A stretch of DNA of 64,000 nucleotides from Archangium violaceum. GTDB taxonomy: Bacteria > Myxococcota > Myxococcia > Myxococcales > Myxococcaceae. The position numbers and the translations under genes were made by a program. Numbering within the stretch: the stretch's first letter is position 1; the number at the start of each line of letters is the position of its first letter. The stretch covers positions 10,667,501-10,731,500 of the forward strand of contig NZ_CP069338.1 of NCBI RefSeq assembly GCF_016859125.1, read 5' to 3'. Shown here in pieces: positions 54,069 to 62,705 of this stretch. The notes below the pieces were generated by a model that was given only the letters and a program-made list of their open reading frames with translations, made no database searches and was not told where the DNA came from.

Positions 54069-55097
54069 TTACACGGCTCCCTCAAGGGATTTCAACTGGA
54101 TGTGGGCCAGGCTCACCTTCAGTGCCTGCTTGTCGCAGGACACGGCGCCCCGCCAGAGCATGCACAGGCGCTGGTGTCCCGGCTCGAGTTGCACCGTTTC
54201 CAGCTGCATCGGCGGCGCATGGCGCTTGCGCGCGATGAACACCGTGACGGATAGGTCACAGCGGGGCAGCGCGAACCGCAGAGTCCCCGCGGGCGAGACA
54301 TTCACCAACTCCACCGGCTCCCCGCCCTTCAGGTGCCCCGAAGCGCGCAGCCCCTCGGACGAGGACTGGAAGAACTCACGCTTGAAGTCCAGGGGCAGAT
54401 ACGGAGCCCGGATCGTCCGCCAGGTGTCGTCGTAGGTCCCTGCCAGAGCCACCCGGGGCGCCCACGAGGGAGGCACGTGCCCCACGCCGAAGGGCCTGGG
54501 CTGGTCCGACGGGGACTGGATGAGGTGGAACGGGTCCTCCAGGTTCGGCAACTTCGTGCCGAGCATCTCCGAGTGGCTCCGCTTGCCCCGGAATCCGGTG
54601 CCCACGGGGTTCCGGGGCTCAGAGAGGACCTGCGCATTGTCTCGGTCCACCACGTGGGTGCCACCAAAGGCCCGCTCGTAGACGAGCGGCAGGGTGACGA
54701 AGGGGGCAGGCGCGGAGATTCGCGGCCCCAGCACGCCCCGGGCCCAGTGGCGGTCTCCGAACACCAGAATCACCTTGCGAAGCGATCCCACCTTCACGGA
54801 GATGGGGCATGACTCCACTGGACGTCCCCGGGGCGCGTGTGCCTCACCGATGAGGACAACGTCCGTGTGTGGCTTGAGGAGGTGAACTTCGCTTGCGTAC
54901 TTCAGGCTCGACTGCCCGGGCTCGCCCCAGTACTCGTCCGCCACCACAAGGGGGCGCTGCTTCGCGGCGACCCGAAGCGCCCCAGCTTGGATGTCGAACG
55001 TGGCCTTGACCATCACGTACGCCGTGTCGACGCCCCGCTCATCGGGAAGAATCGCGAGATTGACGATGAACGGCGTGTCGTTCTGGAGCTGGAGCAT
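54069..55097 (-). CDS. DUF2169 adaptor protein (copy B)
   Basis: 342 residues, equal in length to copy A with scattered substitutions (GTYDDTWRTIRAPYL against GTYGDAWRTTRAPYL). Contains VVLIGEAHAPRGRPVESCPI and YERAFGGTHVVDRDN. First gene of the uninterrupted five-gene operon. Confidence 0.9.
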   Translation of the reverse strand: MLQLQNDTPFIVNLAILPDERGVDTAYVMVKATFDIQAGALRVAAKQRPLVVADEYWGEPGQSSLKYASEVHLLKPHTDVVLIGEAHAPRGRPVESCPISVKVGSLRKVILVFGDRHWARGVLGPRISAPAPFVTLPLVYERAFGGTHVVDRDNAQVLSEPRNPVGTGFRGKRSHSEMLGTKLPNLEDPFHLIQSPSDQPRPFGVGHVPPSWAPRVALAGTYDDTWRTIRAPYLPLDFKREFFQSSSEGLRASGHLKGGEPVELVNVSPAGTLRFALPRCDLSVTVFIARKRHAPPMQLETVQLEPGHQRLCMLWRGAVSCDKQALKVSLAHIQLKSLEGAV

Positions 55098-55387
55098 GGC
55101 GGTGACTGCGAGGCGCCCAATATACCGGGAGGTCCCGCCGTGTCCCAGCCCCCCAGGGGCTCACCAGCACTCCTACATACATCGTCTACTGCCTCACGCG
55201 GAGGCGGAGAAGACGAAGAGCCGAGCTGGCTGATGGGGGCGTGGCGAAGAAGCGCACGCCCGGCAGGACAAGGCTGGGCTGCTGCGGAGGACCTTCGCGC
55301 TGGACGTCTGTTCCGAAATCCCGGGCTCCTGGTGGGTATCAGCTCCTGAGCCCGGGAATTCATCCCCGGCCACATCAGGAGTCCCTC
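55098..55387. promoter_or_regulatory. Divergent control region, copy B
   Basis: 290 bp between DUF2169 (minus) and the coiled-coil gene (plus), aligned with 44439-44734 but with small indels. No recognisable promoter consensus; AGGAG seven bases before ATG 55388 is the ribosome site of the coiled-coil gene. Confidence 0.4.
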
Positions 55388-55999
55388 ATGGTCTTCCTCC
55401 CCATCATTGCCAACAACCTGGGCAAAATCGCCGCTGCGGCTGCAACCACCTTGGGCCTCGTGGGTTACGTCAACCGCGGGCGGATCAGCCGCTGGCTCTC
55501 GGACGAAGAGCCCGACCCCAAGGAGCGGAAGCTGGGGCACCTCCAGGACGCAACGGGCGTGCTCGAGACGGCCGAGTCGATCAAAAATCTCCACGGCCAG
55601 CTGGCCCCAGACGAGCTGGACAGAAAGCACACGGAGCTCTTGGAGAAGCTCACCGCGATGAACACCAAGACGATGAGCGACTTCAGGGTGCTCATCAACG
55701 AGGCGCAGTCGGAGGTCATCACCTCCATGGCCGAGCTCGAGGGCCAGCTCGACGCCCAGCGCAGCGAGACGCGGGCGCTCGGCGAGGAGCTGCGCGAGGC
55801 CGTGGCGGACCTGGCGCGCCGCCAGAACGCGGTGGAGCAATTTCTCCACGGGAAGGACCGGGGAGAGGTCTTCGCCGTGCCTGGGCGCCAGCGCACGACC
55901 GAGACTCCGCGCAGGCAGGAGGAGACGGGCAAGAAGCCCTCCCCCAGCGGCAGGCGCAAGGGCAACGGGAGCACCGCGCCCGAGACGCGCGCGCCCTGA
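55388..55999 (+). CDS. Coiled-coil protein with hydrophobic N-terminus (copy B)
   Basis: 203 residues. Same hydrophobic start (FLPIIANNLGKIAAAAATTL), coiled coil and basic tail (KKPSPSGRRKGNGSTAPETR) as copy A, with more substitutions around residues 25-60. Followed by the shared terminator. Confidence 0.75.
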   Translation: MVFLPIIANNLGKIAAAAATTLGLVGYVNRGRISRWLSDEEPDPKERKLGHLQDATGVLETAESIKNLHGQLAPDELDRKHTELLEKLTAMNTKTMSDFRVLINEAQSEVITSMAELEGQLDAQRSETRALGEELREAVADLARRQNAVEQFLHGKDRGEVFAVPGRQRTTETPRRQEETGKKPSPSGRRKGNGSTAPETRAP

Positions 56000-56026
56000 C
56001 GCACTCCCCCGCCCTCTCGCAGCAGC

Positions 56027-56061
56027 ATGCCGGTCGTGGCCCACGAGCCCCCGGCATTTTT
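56027..56061 (+). terminator. Intrinsic terminator, copy B
   Basis: ATGCCGG ... CCGGCAT then TTTTT; 28 bp after the coiled-coil stop. The T run is one base shorter than in copy A. Confidence 0.9.
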
Positions 56062-56320
56062 AGTCCCGAGGCGCTCTCGCGCAAGGTCAGTGGCTGTACG
56101 GAGTGTCAGCTCGCCTCCGAGCCGGGGCTGAGGAGGGGCCAGAAGGCGCGAGGGACATGCGCGCCCCTTCTGCACCGGGGGTTCATCGAGCTGCTCCAGG
56201 TGACCCTTGCGGTTGGGTTACGGACCCTACGACACGAGGCGCCTTTTGCCCGCGCTGTCCAGTCTGTCCGGATTTGTCAGGGCCGCCCGATAGAATGGGC
56301 GTCATCCATCGGAGGCGCTG

Positions 56321-57649
56321 ATGACGTCCACGCTGCTGGTGCTACTGCTCCTCTCGCAGGCGGAAGGGCCCGATAACCCGCCCGATGGGGCAATGGAGCC
56401 ACCGCTCCCATCATCCTCGGCCAGACGCCTGCACCACCTGGCACGCCTGGAGGCCACCGGGTTTGCGCTGCTGTCGGGTGGCGGGACGGGCGGCGTGGAG
56501 CCCTATGTCCAACTGACCCCCATGCTGGTGCTGGACGGCGGCGAGGAGCTCGGCGTCAACCTGGGCGCTCCGGTGCGGCTGCGGCTGGGTGGCGGAACTC
56601 CGGGCGCCGGGTGGGTGCGCCGCGAGGACTGGGACAGCCTCTCGGACTGGGGTCAGGTGGTACGTGCCCTCAAGCTAGGCTCGGACGCCTCCCCGGTGGG
56701 GCTGTGGGCGGGCGCCCTCGACAGCTACAGCCTCCTTTCCGGGCACCTGGTACGGCGGTACTCCAACCGCAGCAATCCGGACTACCACCCGGCTGGAGCC
56801 TTTCTCACCGGCACGCTGGGGCCCCTGTACGCGGAGGCGTTTTCCTCAGACGTACTGGGCGCGCGCCTCATGGGCGCGGAGGTGGCGCTCGACCTGGCAC
56901 ACCTCTTCACGGGCCCACAGGAGCAGCCGGGGCGCTACACGCTGGCACTGTCCGCGGTGCACGACTGGGGGCGGGCCGGAGGCCACTCGCCCCAGGTGAC
57001 GCTGGCGCACCTGGATGGAACGGCGGTGGTGGTGGTGCGCCCGGGCTACGAGCTGCACGTGCTGGCTGGCTGGGGTAGTCGTCCGGGTGTGGGCGGGGCC
57101 TGGGGCGCGGTGGCCGGCGTGGGCGCGGATGCTGTGACGCCCACGTTGGATGCACGGCTGCGGCTCGAGGTGCGAGGGCAGCGCGGAGGCTTTCGCCAGG
57201 GCCTCTTCGGCCCGGACTACGAGCTGGCGCGCTTCCGCGCGGCGGGCCCTTCCGGATTGCCAGTCGTGGAGGCGCCCTTTCCCGACGGCTTCTCGGTGTA
57301 CGGCGAGGCGGTGGTGGGGTGGGATGCGGTGCGACTTGGCGGGTTGCGGCAACGACACCTGCACCTCTCCGTGGAGGTGGAGGCGTTTACCTGGGGACGC
57401 GTGGACGTGGACGGGCGGCTCGCGGCGCAGCTGGCCGAGCGGCGCGTGGAGGTGGCCGTCAGCGCGCTCGCCACCGGAGTGGGCAGGCCGGGGGCGCGCT
57501 ACCTGTATTCGGGCGAGGTGCGCTGGCGCTTTGGCGGGTGGATGTACGCCGTGGGCCAAGGCGGCACGTTGCTGTTCCCGACACCGGACGGGACGCTGCG
57601 CCCCGGCGCCTTCGCGTCCCTGGGCCTGGGGGTGGAGCATGCTCGCTGA
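56321..57649 (+). CDS. SitB-like accessory envelope protein
   Basis: 442 residues; ATG 56321 after GGAGG. Short hydrophobic start (TSTLLVLLLLSQAEG), then long alternating beta-type sequence (VEPYVQLTPMLVLDG, YTLALSAVHDWGRAGGH, YLYSGEVRWRFGGWMYAV) with a final Leu-Gly-Val-rich strand, as in outer-membrane or periplasmic beta proteins. It overlaps the lipoprotein toxin gene by 11 bp, the position SitB-type accessory genes occupy before sitA in Myxococcus. Assignment rests on context, not on a recognised motif. 56062-56320 upstream has no gene. Confidence 0.6.
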   Translation: MTSTLLVLLLLSQAEGPDNPPDGAMEPPLPSSSARRLHHLARLEATGFALLSGGGTGGVEPYVQLTPMLVLDGGEELGVNLGAPVRLRLGGGTPGAGWVRREDWDSLSDWGQVVRALKLGSDASPVGLWAGALDSYSLLSGHLVRRYSNRSNPDYHPAGAFLTGTLGPLYAEAFSSDVLGARLMGAEVALDLAHLFTGPQEQPGRYTLALSAVHDWGRAGGHSPQVTLAHLDGTAVVVVRPGYELHVLAGWGSRPGVGGAWGAVAGVGADAVTPTLDARLRLEVRGQRGGFRQGLFGPDYELARFRAAGPSGLPVVEAPFPDGFSVYGEAVVGWDAVRLGGLRQRHLHLSVEVEAFTWGRVDVDGRLAAQLAERRVEVAVSALATGVGRPGARYLYSGEVRWRFGGWMYAVGQGGTLLFPTPDGTLRPGAFASLGLGVEHAR

Positions 57650-59207
57650 GCTGGCGCGGAAGTGGGTGGCCCTGGTGCTTGGGGCCGTCGTGCTGTCCAC
57701 CGGCTGCATCACGGTGACGCCACCCGCGGGACGCGGCATGCTTCTGGATCGCAACCCGCGTGCCTCCCCCGGGTTGGCGGGCGAGGTGCGTGGTGACGCC
57801 CAGTACGCGGCCACGGGCTCGAATGCACCCACTCGGCTGCTCCGCCGACGGGGTGAGCGCGTGCAGGGCACGGAGGTCGCCATGGTGAGCCCGGCCGAGA
57901 TGGCCGTGCGCGCGGTGGCCAGCGGCGCCGTGCAGGTGGACGCCTTCGAGCACCTACTGGCACTCGCGGGTCTGGACAACTTCAACGACCTGCCCCCGCG
58001 AGGCGCGCCCCTCTCGCCGCAGGAGGCGGCCCGGGTGCTGACGGTGCTGATGAACAAGCCCGTGACGCTGGGTTCGTTCCCGCCCCGCATGGCCGCCTGC
58101 TACCTACTGCGCGAGGTGCTGGAGGGAGGGGATGTCTCCCGCGAGGAGCTGCTGCGCCGGGTGGAGCGCTTCAAGACGGTGGCCGTGCTCCGGCCGGATG
58201 GCTACCTGGCCTGGACGCTCAACGGACGCACCCAGCAGAAGGTGGGCCCGGTGGAGTGGAAGGAGGAAGCCTTTCGCGCTGGCTCCTTCGAACTGGGCCG
58301 CTTCTACACCGTCAGCGGGTGGGTCTTCCGGCAGGAGGATGCGCAACTGCGCCCCCTCATGGAAGGGCCCCCACTGGCCGAGGTGTACGACGACGCCGAC
58401 TACATTGGCCGCTCGCTGGATGGCGCGGAGGAAGCTTTCGTCGAGCTGTACCATGCCATGGGCCACCTGCTCACGCGCCCGCTGGACAGCATCGCGGCAC
58501 TGCAACACCTCCCTGCGGGAATCGCGGCCCTCATCGCCTCCTCGCCCGAGTACCTCGAGCGCTTCCGGTACATGACTCGGGGCGAGCAGGTGAAGGCGAC
58601 ATCCAAGCTGCTGACCAACCTCATTGTCACGTTTGGTACGGCTGGGGGCACCACCAGCACGTTAACGCGGGCATTGGGCGGGCTGGAGGCCACCGTGCCG
58701 GTGCTGTCCCTCTCGGCCGATGGCCTGCTGGCGGTAAGGTCGGTGGCGGTGCCGGTGGGCAAGGCGGCCACTGTGTTGAGCGGCGGACCCGGTGCGGCCA
58801 TTATTCTTCACCAAATGGGGGGGTCGGGAGATGGAGGCTCCACCGCTGACTACGTTCACATGGGGTCAGTTGGCAACGGAATCGTTGCTACCATCGACAA
58901 ATCAGGAGTTGTCGAGATGGCAGTCGCGGCGCCGAAGGGTAGCGCGATCCGTGGTACGGAGTTGTTTCGTGGAATGATGGAGCACTTTGGCAAGAACGTT
59001 CGTGCGATTCGGGGGAATTGGCGCTACGGAGACAACCTTGCGGAGGTAAACAAGCTTGTCGGCGAAAACGTACCTCTTGAGATTGCAGTCACGAAGACAT
59101 GGACGGCTCGTCGCGCAGCCGAGTATGGGTTCACAAGAGCCATCGTGGTCGAAGTCAAGGGTGCTCCCGGCGCGTATAGTTTCATTCAGGTTCTATTCAC
59201 CAAATGA
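57639..59207 (+). CDS. SitA-like lipoprotein toxin, intact
   Basis: 522 residues from ATG 57639. The lipoprotein signal ends LSTGC (Cys23). The long core (VSPAEMAVRAVASGAVQVDA, RRVERFKTVAVLRPDGYLAW, FYTVSGWVFRQEDAQLRPLM, HQMGGSG) has the layout of myxobacterial polymorphic lipoprotein toxins. From about residue 405 the base composition becomes more AT-rich and a new ~120-residue tip starts (GSVGNGIVATIDKSGVVEMA, IRGTELFRGMMEHFGKNVRA, FIQVLFTK). The tip's activity is not recognised. The next small gene overlaps by ATGA and should be its immunity gene. Confidence 0.75.
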   Translation: MLAELARKWVALVLGAVVLSTGCITVTPPAGRGMLLDRNPRASPGLAGEVRGDAQYAATGSNAPTRLLRRRGERVQGTEVAMVSPAEMAVRAVASGAVQVDAFEHLLALAGLDNFNDLPPRGAPLSPQEAARVLTVLMNKPVTLGSFPPRMAACYLLREVLEGGDVSREELLRRVERFKTVAVLRPDGYLAWTLNGRTQQKVGPVEWKEEAFRAGSFELGRFYTVSGWVFRQEDAQLRPLMEGPPLAEVYDDADYIGRSLDGAEEAFVELYHAMGHLLTRPLDSIAALQHLPAGIAALIASSPEYLERFRYMTRGEQVKATSKLLTNLIVTFGTAGGTTSTLTRALGGLEATVPVLSLSADGLLAVRSVAVPVGKAATVLSGGPGAAIILHQMGGSGDGGSTADYVHMGSVGNGIVATIDKSGVVEMAVAAPKGSAIRGTELFRGMMEHFGKNVRAIRGNWRYGDNLAEVNKLVGENVPLEIAVTKTWTARRAAEYGFTRAIVVEVKGAPGAYSFIQVLFTK

Positions 59208-59512
59208 GGCATGAGACCATGGGAACCAACACGAGCTTGAACATGAGTTTGATTGTCCGGTTGCGCGAAATGGCCGCAACAGGTCATGGAGTATGTGAGA
59301 TGGTGCGCTGGTTGCTTGAGAATCTGTCGCTCGACGCATCCAACGGACGAATCATGACCATCGCGTATCTTTCGCAGGCTTTCCACCTATCGGCTGGAGA
59401 TGCGTCGGCTGCTGGTGCATGGAACATCTTCCCTGGTGGAACCTGGTCGGACGAGGAGTGTGAACAGTTCCTGCTGCCTCGAATTCGTGCGACCAGGAAT
59501 CAATGGATGTAG
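59204..59512 (+). CDS. Putative immunity protein of the SitA-like toxin
   Basis: 102 residues; ATG 59204 overlaps the toxin stop (ATGA). AT-richer than its surroundings, like the toxin tip it follows. Mostly helical and soluble (SLIVRLREMAATGHGVCEMV, GRIMTIAYLSQAFHLSAGDA, EECEQFLLPRIRATRNQW). No known family; role inferred from overlap, size and composition. Confidence 0.65.
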   Translation: MRHETMGTNTSLNMSLIVRLREMAATGHGVCEMVRWLLENLSLDASNGRIMTIAYLSQAFHLSAGDASAAGAWNIFPGGTWSDEECEQFLLPRIRATRNQWM

Positions 59513-59533
59513 ACGCATTTGCAATTGCGACGG

Positions 59534-59740
59534 GCTGCCGATCAGCTCGTCGATGTGGCCCCGCCCGTGAGTCTCCAGCGTCACCTCCATCGCTACCTCG
59601 CCCAGGCCCGCCTTGGAGAATGCGCGGTTGTGGGAGATCTCCACCACGTTGGCGCCCTGCTGGCCGATCTCCGCCGTGAGCCAAGCAAGCATCCCCGGCC
59701 GGTCCGACATGCGCACCACCAGCCGCACCGAGTGCCCAAT
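59534..59740 (-). pseudogene. ilvA: ACT-domain tail of threonine dehydratase
   Basis: RLVVRMSDRPGMLAWLTAEI and ANVVEISHNRAFSKAGLGEV are the C-terminal ACT domain of catabolic-type threonine ammonia-lyase. The PLP domain is absent and both edges break off within ~70 residues, so it is a gene scrap left inside the island. 59741-59869 has no readable gene. Confidence 0.75.
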
Positions 59741-59869
59741 CCGGCTGGTTCAATTTCCCGTGCTTCTTCATGTTCAGCGACACGCCGGTCCCGCGACGCA
59801 ACGCCGCGATAGACGAACCGGCACTTCGCCGTTGGACGCGCCTGCGTGCCCGGGCGTGAACGTGGCGCC

Positions 59870-60298
59870 GTGTCGTCAAGTCGCAGTGCCCTGCTCTCGG
59901 CCATCGAGGGCATCCATGAGGATCTCCGGGCAATCAACGCAACCCTCACCACCATCGCCAGCGAACTCACGCGGGAGCGCGAAACCCGCCCTGCGAGCCA
60001 GCGCACCACCTTCAACGCGCAGCTCCTCAGCTTGAGAGAGGCCGCTCGACGCCTGGGCGTGGACCGGAACACAACCCTCGCGAAGCTGATCCGCACCGGA
60101 CAGCTCCGGACAGTGGAGACCAGCGGCAGAATCCGCATCTCTGCCGCCGAGGTCGAGCGGTTCGCGAAAGCGGGCGGCACGAGCGCAACGCCTCCGCCCG
60201 CTCCTGTTGCGCCGACGCCGCCCCGAGCCAGGAAGACACGCCAGCGGCGGCGCCCACGCCCCGCAGCGAGCCCCGATATCCGGGACTTGGACTTTTAG
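59870..60298 (+). CDS. Excisionase-like HTH DNA-binding protein
   Basis: 142 residues if GTG 59870 is the start (an upstream start at 59846 adds 8). An N-terminal coiled coil is followed by a MerR/Xis-like helix-turn-helix: LSLREAARRLGVDRNTTLAK, then GQLRTVETSGRIRISAAEVE. The tail is basic and Pro/Arg-rich. Close to an integrase gene and an att site, excisionase is the most likely role. 60299-60553 shows no gene. Confidence 0.7.
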   Translation: MSSSRSALLSAIEGIHEDLRAINATLTTIASELTRERETRPASQRTTFNAQLLSLREAARRLGVDRNTTLAKLIRTGQLRTVETSGRIRISAAEVERFAKAGGTSATPPPAPVAPTPPRARKTRQRRRPRPAASPDIRDLDF

Positions 60299-60553
60299 AC
60301 GTAAGCGTTCACCTGCTTCCCGTTCGCCCCGGCGCGCGGTCCGCCTCAGCCCTCCTTCTGGCAGTGAGCGCATCCACCCCGGCCTTGAGGTCATCCTCCA
60401 CCGCGCGGCACGGTGCGCGGGCCGGGAGACGTGCGCCCAGCAGCCCTCAGGACGCCCTCACGGTGGGGTGCTCGTACCTTCCGCTCACGATCAGAGACCA
60501 CCGCCGCCGACCGCCTACCGCATCGCTCGCCCCCAACAGGGCCCCTGTACTGC

Positions 60554-61198
60554 CTATGCTCCGAGGCCCGAGTCATCAAGCCACGAGACCAGCTCCCGGT
60601 ACGACATCCCCGTCGCCGCGGCCGCCTTCCGCGCGAACGTTCGGGAGGAAGCGGCCACACGCGGCGTCGAGTGCTCCACCGGCTCACCGAGAAGGTCGAG
60701 GCAGCCCCAGCGCAGGTTGACCCAGGAGCGATTTGCCTGCCGCTTCAACTCGAGCAACACGGACCGCGCACTGTCGTCGCGGGGAGTGGAGACTTGCCCC
60801 TCGAGCTGGGCGTGACCACCCTTGCTGACCGGGATCGGCGGACGACCGTCGCGCACTGGATGATGAAGCTCGACTACGCCATCAGCGAGCGATGCGCCTG
60901 AAACGATGCACACATCGGCGGCGGCCAAGCACTCGGTGTCAGCGTTCCTGCCCAGCAGATAGCGATCCGTCGCCGCCTGTTCGGCCGCCACCCATTGCTT
61001 CAGTGCATTCAGCGCCAGCGTGAAGGCCCGGAACTCGTCGGGGAGCTTTCCCTCAAGCGACGGGGGCAACGGGTTCTGCTCGAGGAACTCGCGAACAGGG
61101 CCCGGAGTCGTTGTCAGCACCGCCGCCTGTTCGAGAAGTAGCGCGCCGACCCGGTTCAGCAGATCATCGAACGCGTCCCGCGGAACCTTGCGGTTCAG
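60554..61198 (-). CDS. Island hypothetical gene, 5' end probably missing
   Basis: About 214 codons open from the junction with the integrase tail (LNRKVPRDAFDDLLNRVGAL onward). Gene-like helical text (FRAFTLALNALKQWVAAEQA, SVLLELKRQANRSWVNLRWG, ELVSWLDDSGLGA). There is no ATG or ribosome site at the front; it begins just where the integrase loses its own sequence. I read this as a gene whose start was removed by the same deletion. Family unknown. Confidence 0.5.
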   Translation of the reverse strand: MNRKVPRDAFDDLLNRVGALLLEQAAVLTTTPGPVREFLEQNPLPPSLEGKLPDEFRAFTLALNALKQWVAAEQAATDRYLLGRNADTECLAAADVCIVSGASLADGVVELHHPVRDGRPPIPVSKGGHAQLEGQVSTPRDDSARSVLLELKRQANRSWVNLRWGCLDLLGEPVEHSTPRVAASSRTFARKAAAATGMSYRELVSWLDDSGLGA

Positions 61199-62210
61199 GC
61201 GGGAAGGGTCTGTTCGAGGGCGTGAAGACCTTGACGCCCGCGGCCTTGCACGCCCGCTCCACGGCCCCGCCCAGGCGCCAGAAGCCCAGTGGCCCGTGCT
61301 GCCGCAGCCTCTGGGCCGCCTCCGCGACCTCCGCACTCACGCGCGTCCGGTGGACGTGCCCGGACTTGTGGCGCGAAATCGTGAGGACATCGCCCTCGAC
61401 GTTGCCGTCGGCGATGAAGCGCTCGAGTTCCGTCGTGTGCCACCCACACGTCCCGAGCACCTTCAGGGCGTCCTGATACGGCGGCGCCGTGTGAGCCAGC
61501 ACCTTCAGGAAGTCCTCCTTGGGGACGACCTTGCTCCGCCGCGTCTGAGCTGCCTTCGCCTGCGGCACGGTGAGGCTGTGCAAGGTCGGGTCCTCATCGG
61601 CGGCCAGCCGGTGCACTCCGCCCTCCGCGTCCCGGAAACCGTCCTTGCGCAGGTAGCCGTAGAGGCTCTTGATGACCGCGATCTTCGGCGTCCGGCACTT
61701 CGTCCCGTTCAGCGCCTCCAGGAGCTGCTCGATGCGCAGCTCGCGCAGGTTGACCGAGCCGAGCACCTCCTGCCACCAAGCCAGGTACACCTTCTGCTCG
61801 TGGACCCACTTCGCGCTGTTCTTCTTCTCATCCCGGCTCCACGTGAGGAACTGCGCGGCCGTCTCCGCGTTCAACAGGATGGGAAGCGCGCGTTCCGGGC
61901 GCCGCTCGGCCGGCGAGCGGTAGCCCTCGGGGTCCGCCGTGAAGCGGTCCAGTTCGTGGAGCGCGTCCTTCAGGTTGTTGGCCCCGGTGGAGACCTTGTA
62001 CCGGCGGCCGTTCACCATCCGGGAGATGTAGTAGATGGGCCCGCTCGGCCCCTTGGGCTTCCTCCCCCGCTTGCCCGTGGTTCCGGAGGAACCGCTGCCC
62101 ACCCCCGGCTCGGCCGCATCCGCAGGGACCTCGGCCTCGCCCAGGTCCTTCCAGTAGATCTCGCCCCCGGCCCAGCTACCCCTGAACCCGCCTCGACGCT
62201 TCGCCTTCAC
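61164..62210 (-). pseudogene. Tyrosine integrase, C-terminus lost
   Basis: 348 residues from GTG 62210. N-terminal basic part, core-binding domain (TAAQFLTWSRDEKKNSAKWV, LRIEQLLEALNGTKCRTPKI), and the start of the catalytic domain (QDALKVLGTCGWHTTELERF, TISRHKSGHVHRTRV with the beta-strand Lys). The H-x-x-R, second His and the Tyr nucleophile are absent: after KVFTP the text becomes unrelated and stops. The first catalytic Arg position reads WH, unusual but perhaps family-specific. It lies 100 bp from the tRNA, as an integrase should. Confidence 0.8.
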
Positions 62211-62242
62211 GACATGCTCCCGAGGGGGGCTGTCGGGCGGCG

Positions 62243-62266
62243 TTACCCAACAGATTCCCCCAACAG
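62243..62266. promoter_or_regulatory. Integrase arm-type repeats, right end
   Basis: TTACCCAACA at 62243-62252 followed by the imperfect TTCCCCCAACA; same motif as 48379-48400. It lies between the integrase start and the tRNA att core. Confidence 0.6.
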
Positions 62267-62276
62267 GGCAAATAAA

Positions 62277-62306
62277 AAGGGCCGGCCACTTACGTGACCG
62301 GCCCTT
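62277..62306 (-). terminator. Terminator after tRNA-Thr (island side)
   Basis: AAGGGCCGG ... CCGGCCCTT with a short loop; on the minus strand it is followed by TTTTTA. It lies 5 bp past the CCA end of the tRNA and was brought in by the island. Confidence 0.85.
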
Positions 62307-62310
62307 CTCT

Positions 62311-62386
<76 letters not shown>

Positions 62387-62571
62387 ACAACGACAGCGCT
62401 TTTTTGCGTCACCGAAGTGAGCGGCGAAGTAACACGCTGTTCCAACCAGGGCAAGCACTTCTTTCATCCCCCCCTCGCGCCCTGCCGTCACACGCCTTTC
62501 ACAGATTCACAGCCTTCCACTCGGTCCAGGCGAGCAGTCGGGCGAAGACCCCCTGTGAATGACACGCTGCG

Positions 62572-62599
62572 TTGGCTAACTACCTGAAAAAACTAAAAG
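62572..62599 (+). promoter_or_regulatory. Possible housekeeping promoter of the dehydrogenase gene
   Basis: TTGGCT, 16-bp spacer, TAAAAG in an AT-rich patch about 107 bp before ATG 62706. Weak match to -35/-10. The remaining 62387-62705 has no gene. Confidence 0.35.
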
Positions 62600-62705
62600 T
62601 TTGGATGCCAACATGCCTGCCCGACGGTTGACCACGTAGGGGAGCCTATGAGCATAAGGGCCCCGCCTAAACCCGATCGCCTCAACCCCAAGGAGCGATT
62701 TTCAC

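Larger units (their letters stand above)
48527..56061. repeat. Tandem block, copy B
   Basis: Uninterrupted version of the block found at 36186-45421: same eight genes, order and terminator. The junction between the DUF4150 and ketosynthase-like genes is intact here, which fixes copy B as the ancestral arrangement for that site. Confidence 0.9.

Noticed and set aside
36186-56061. CRISPR-like or short tandem repeat array
   Set aside because: The repetition is two long gene blocks; no array of short equal repeats with spacers exists in the window.
56062-56320. 72-codon frame with Cys/Pro pairs before the SitB-like gene
   Set aside because: No ribosome site and composition of non-coding high-GC DNA.
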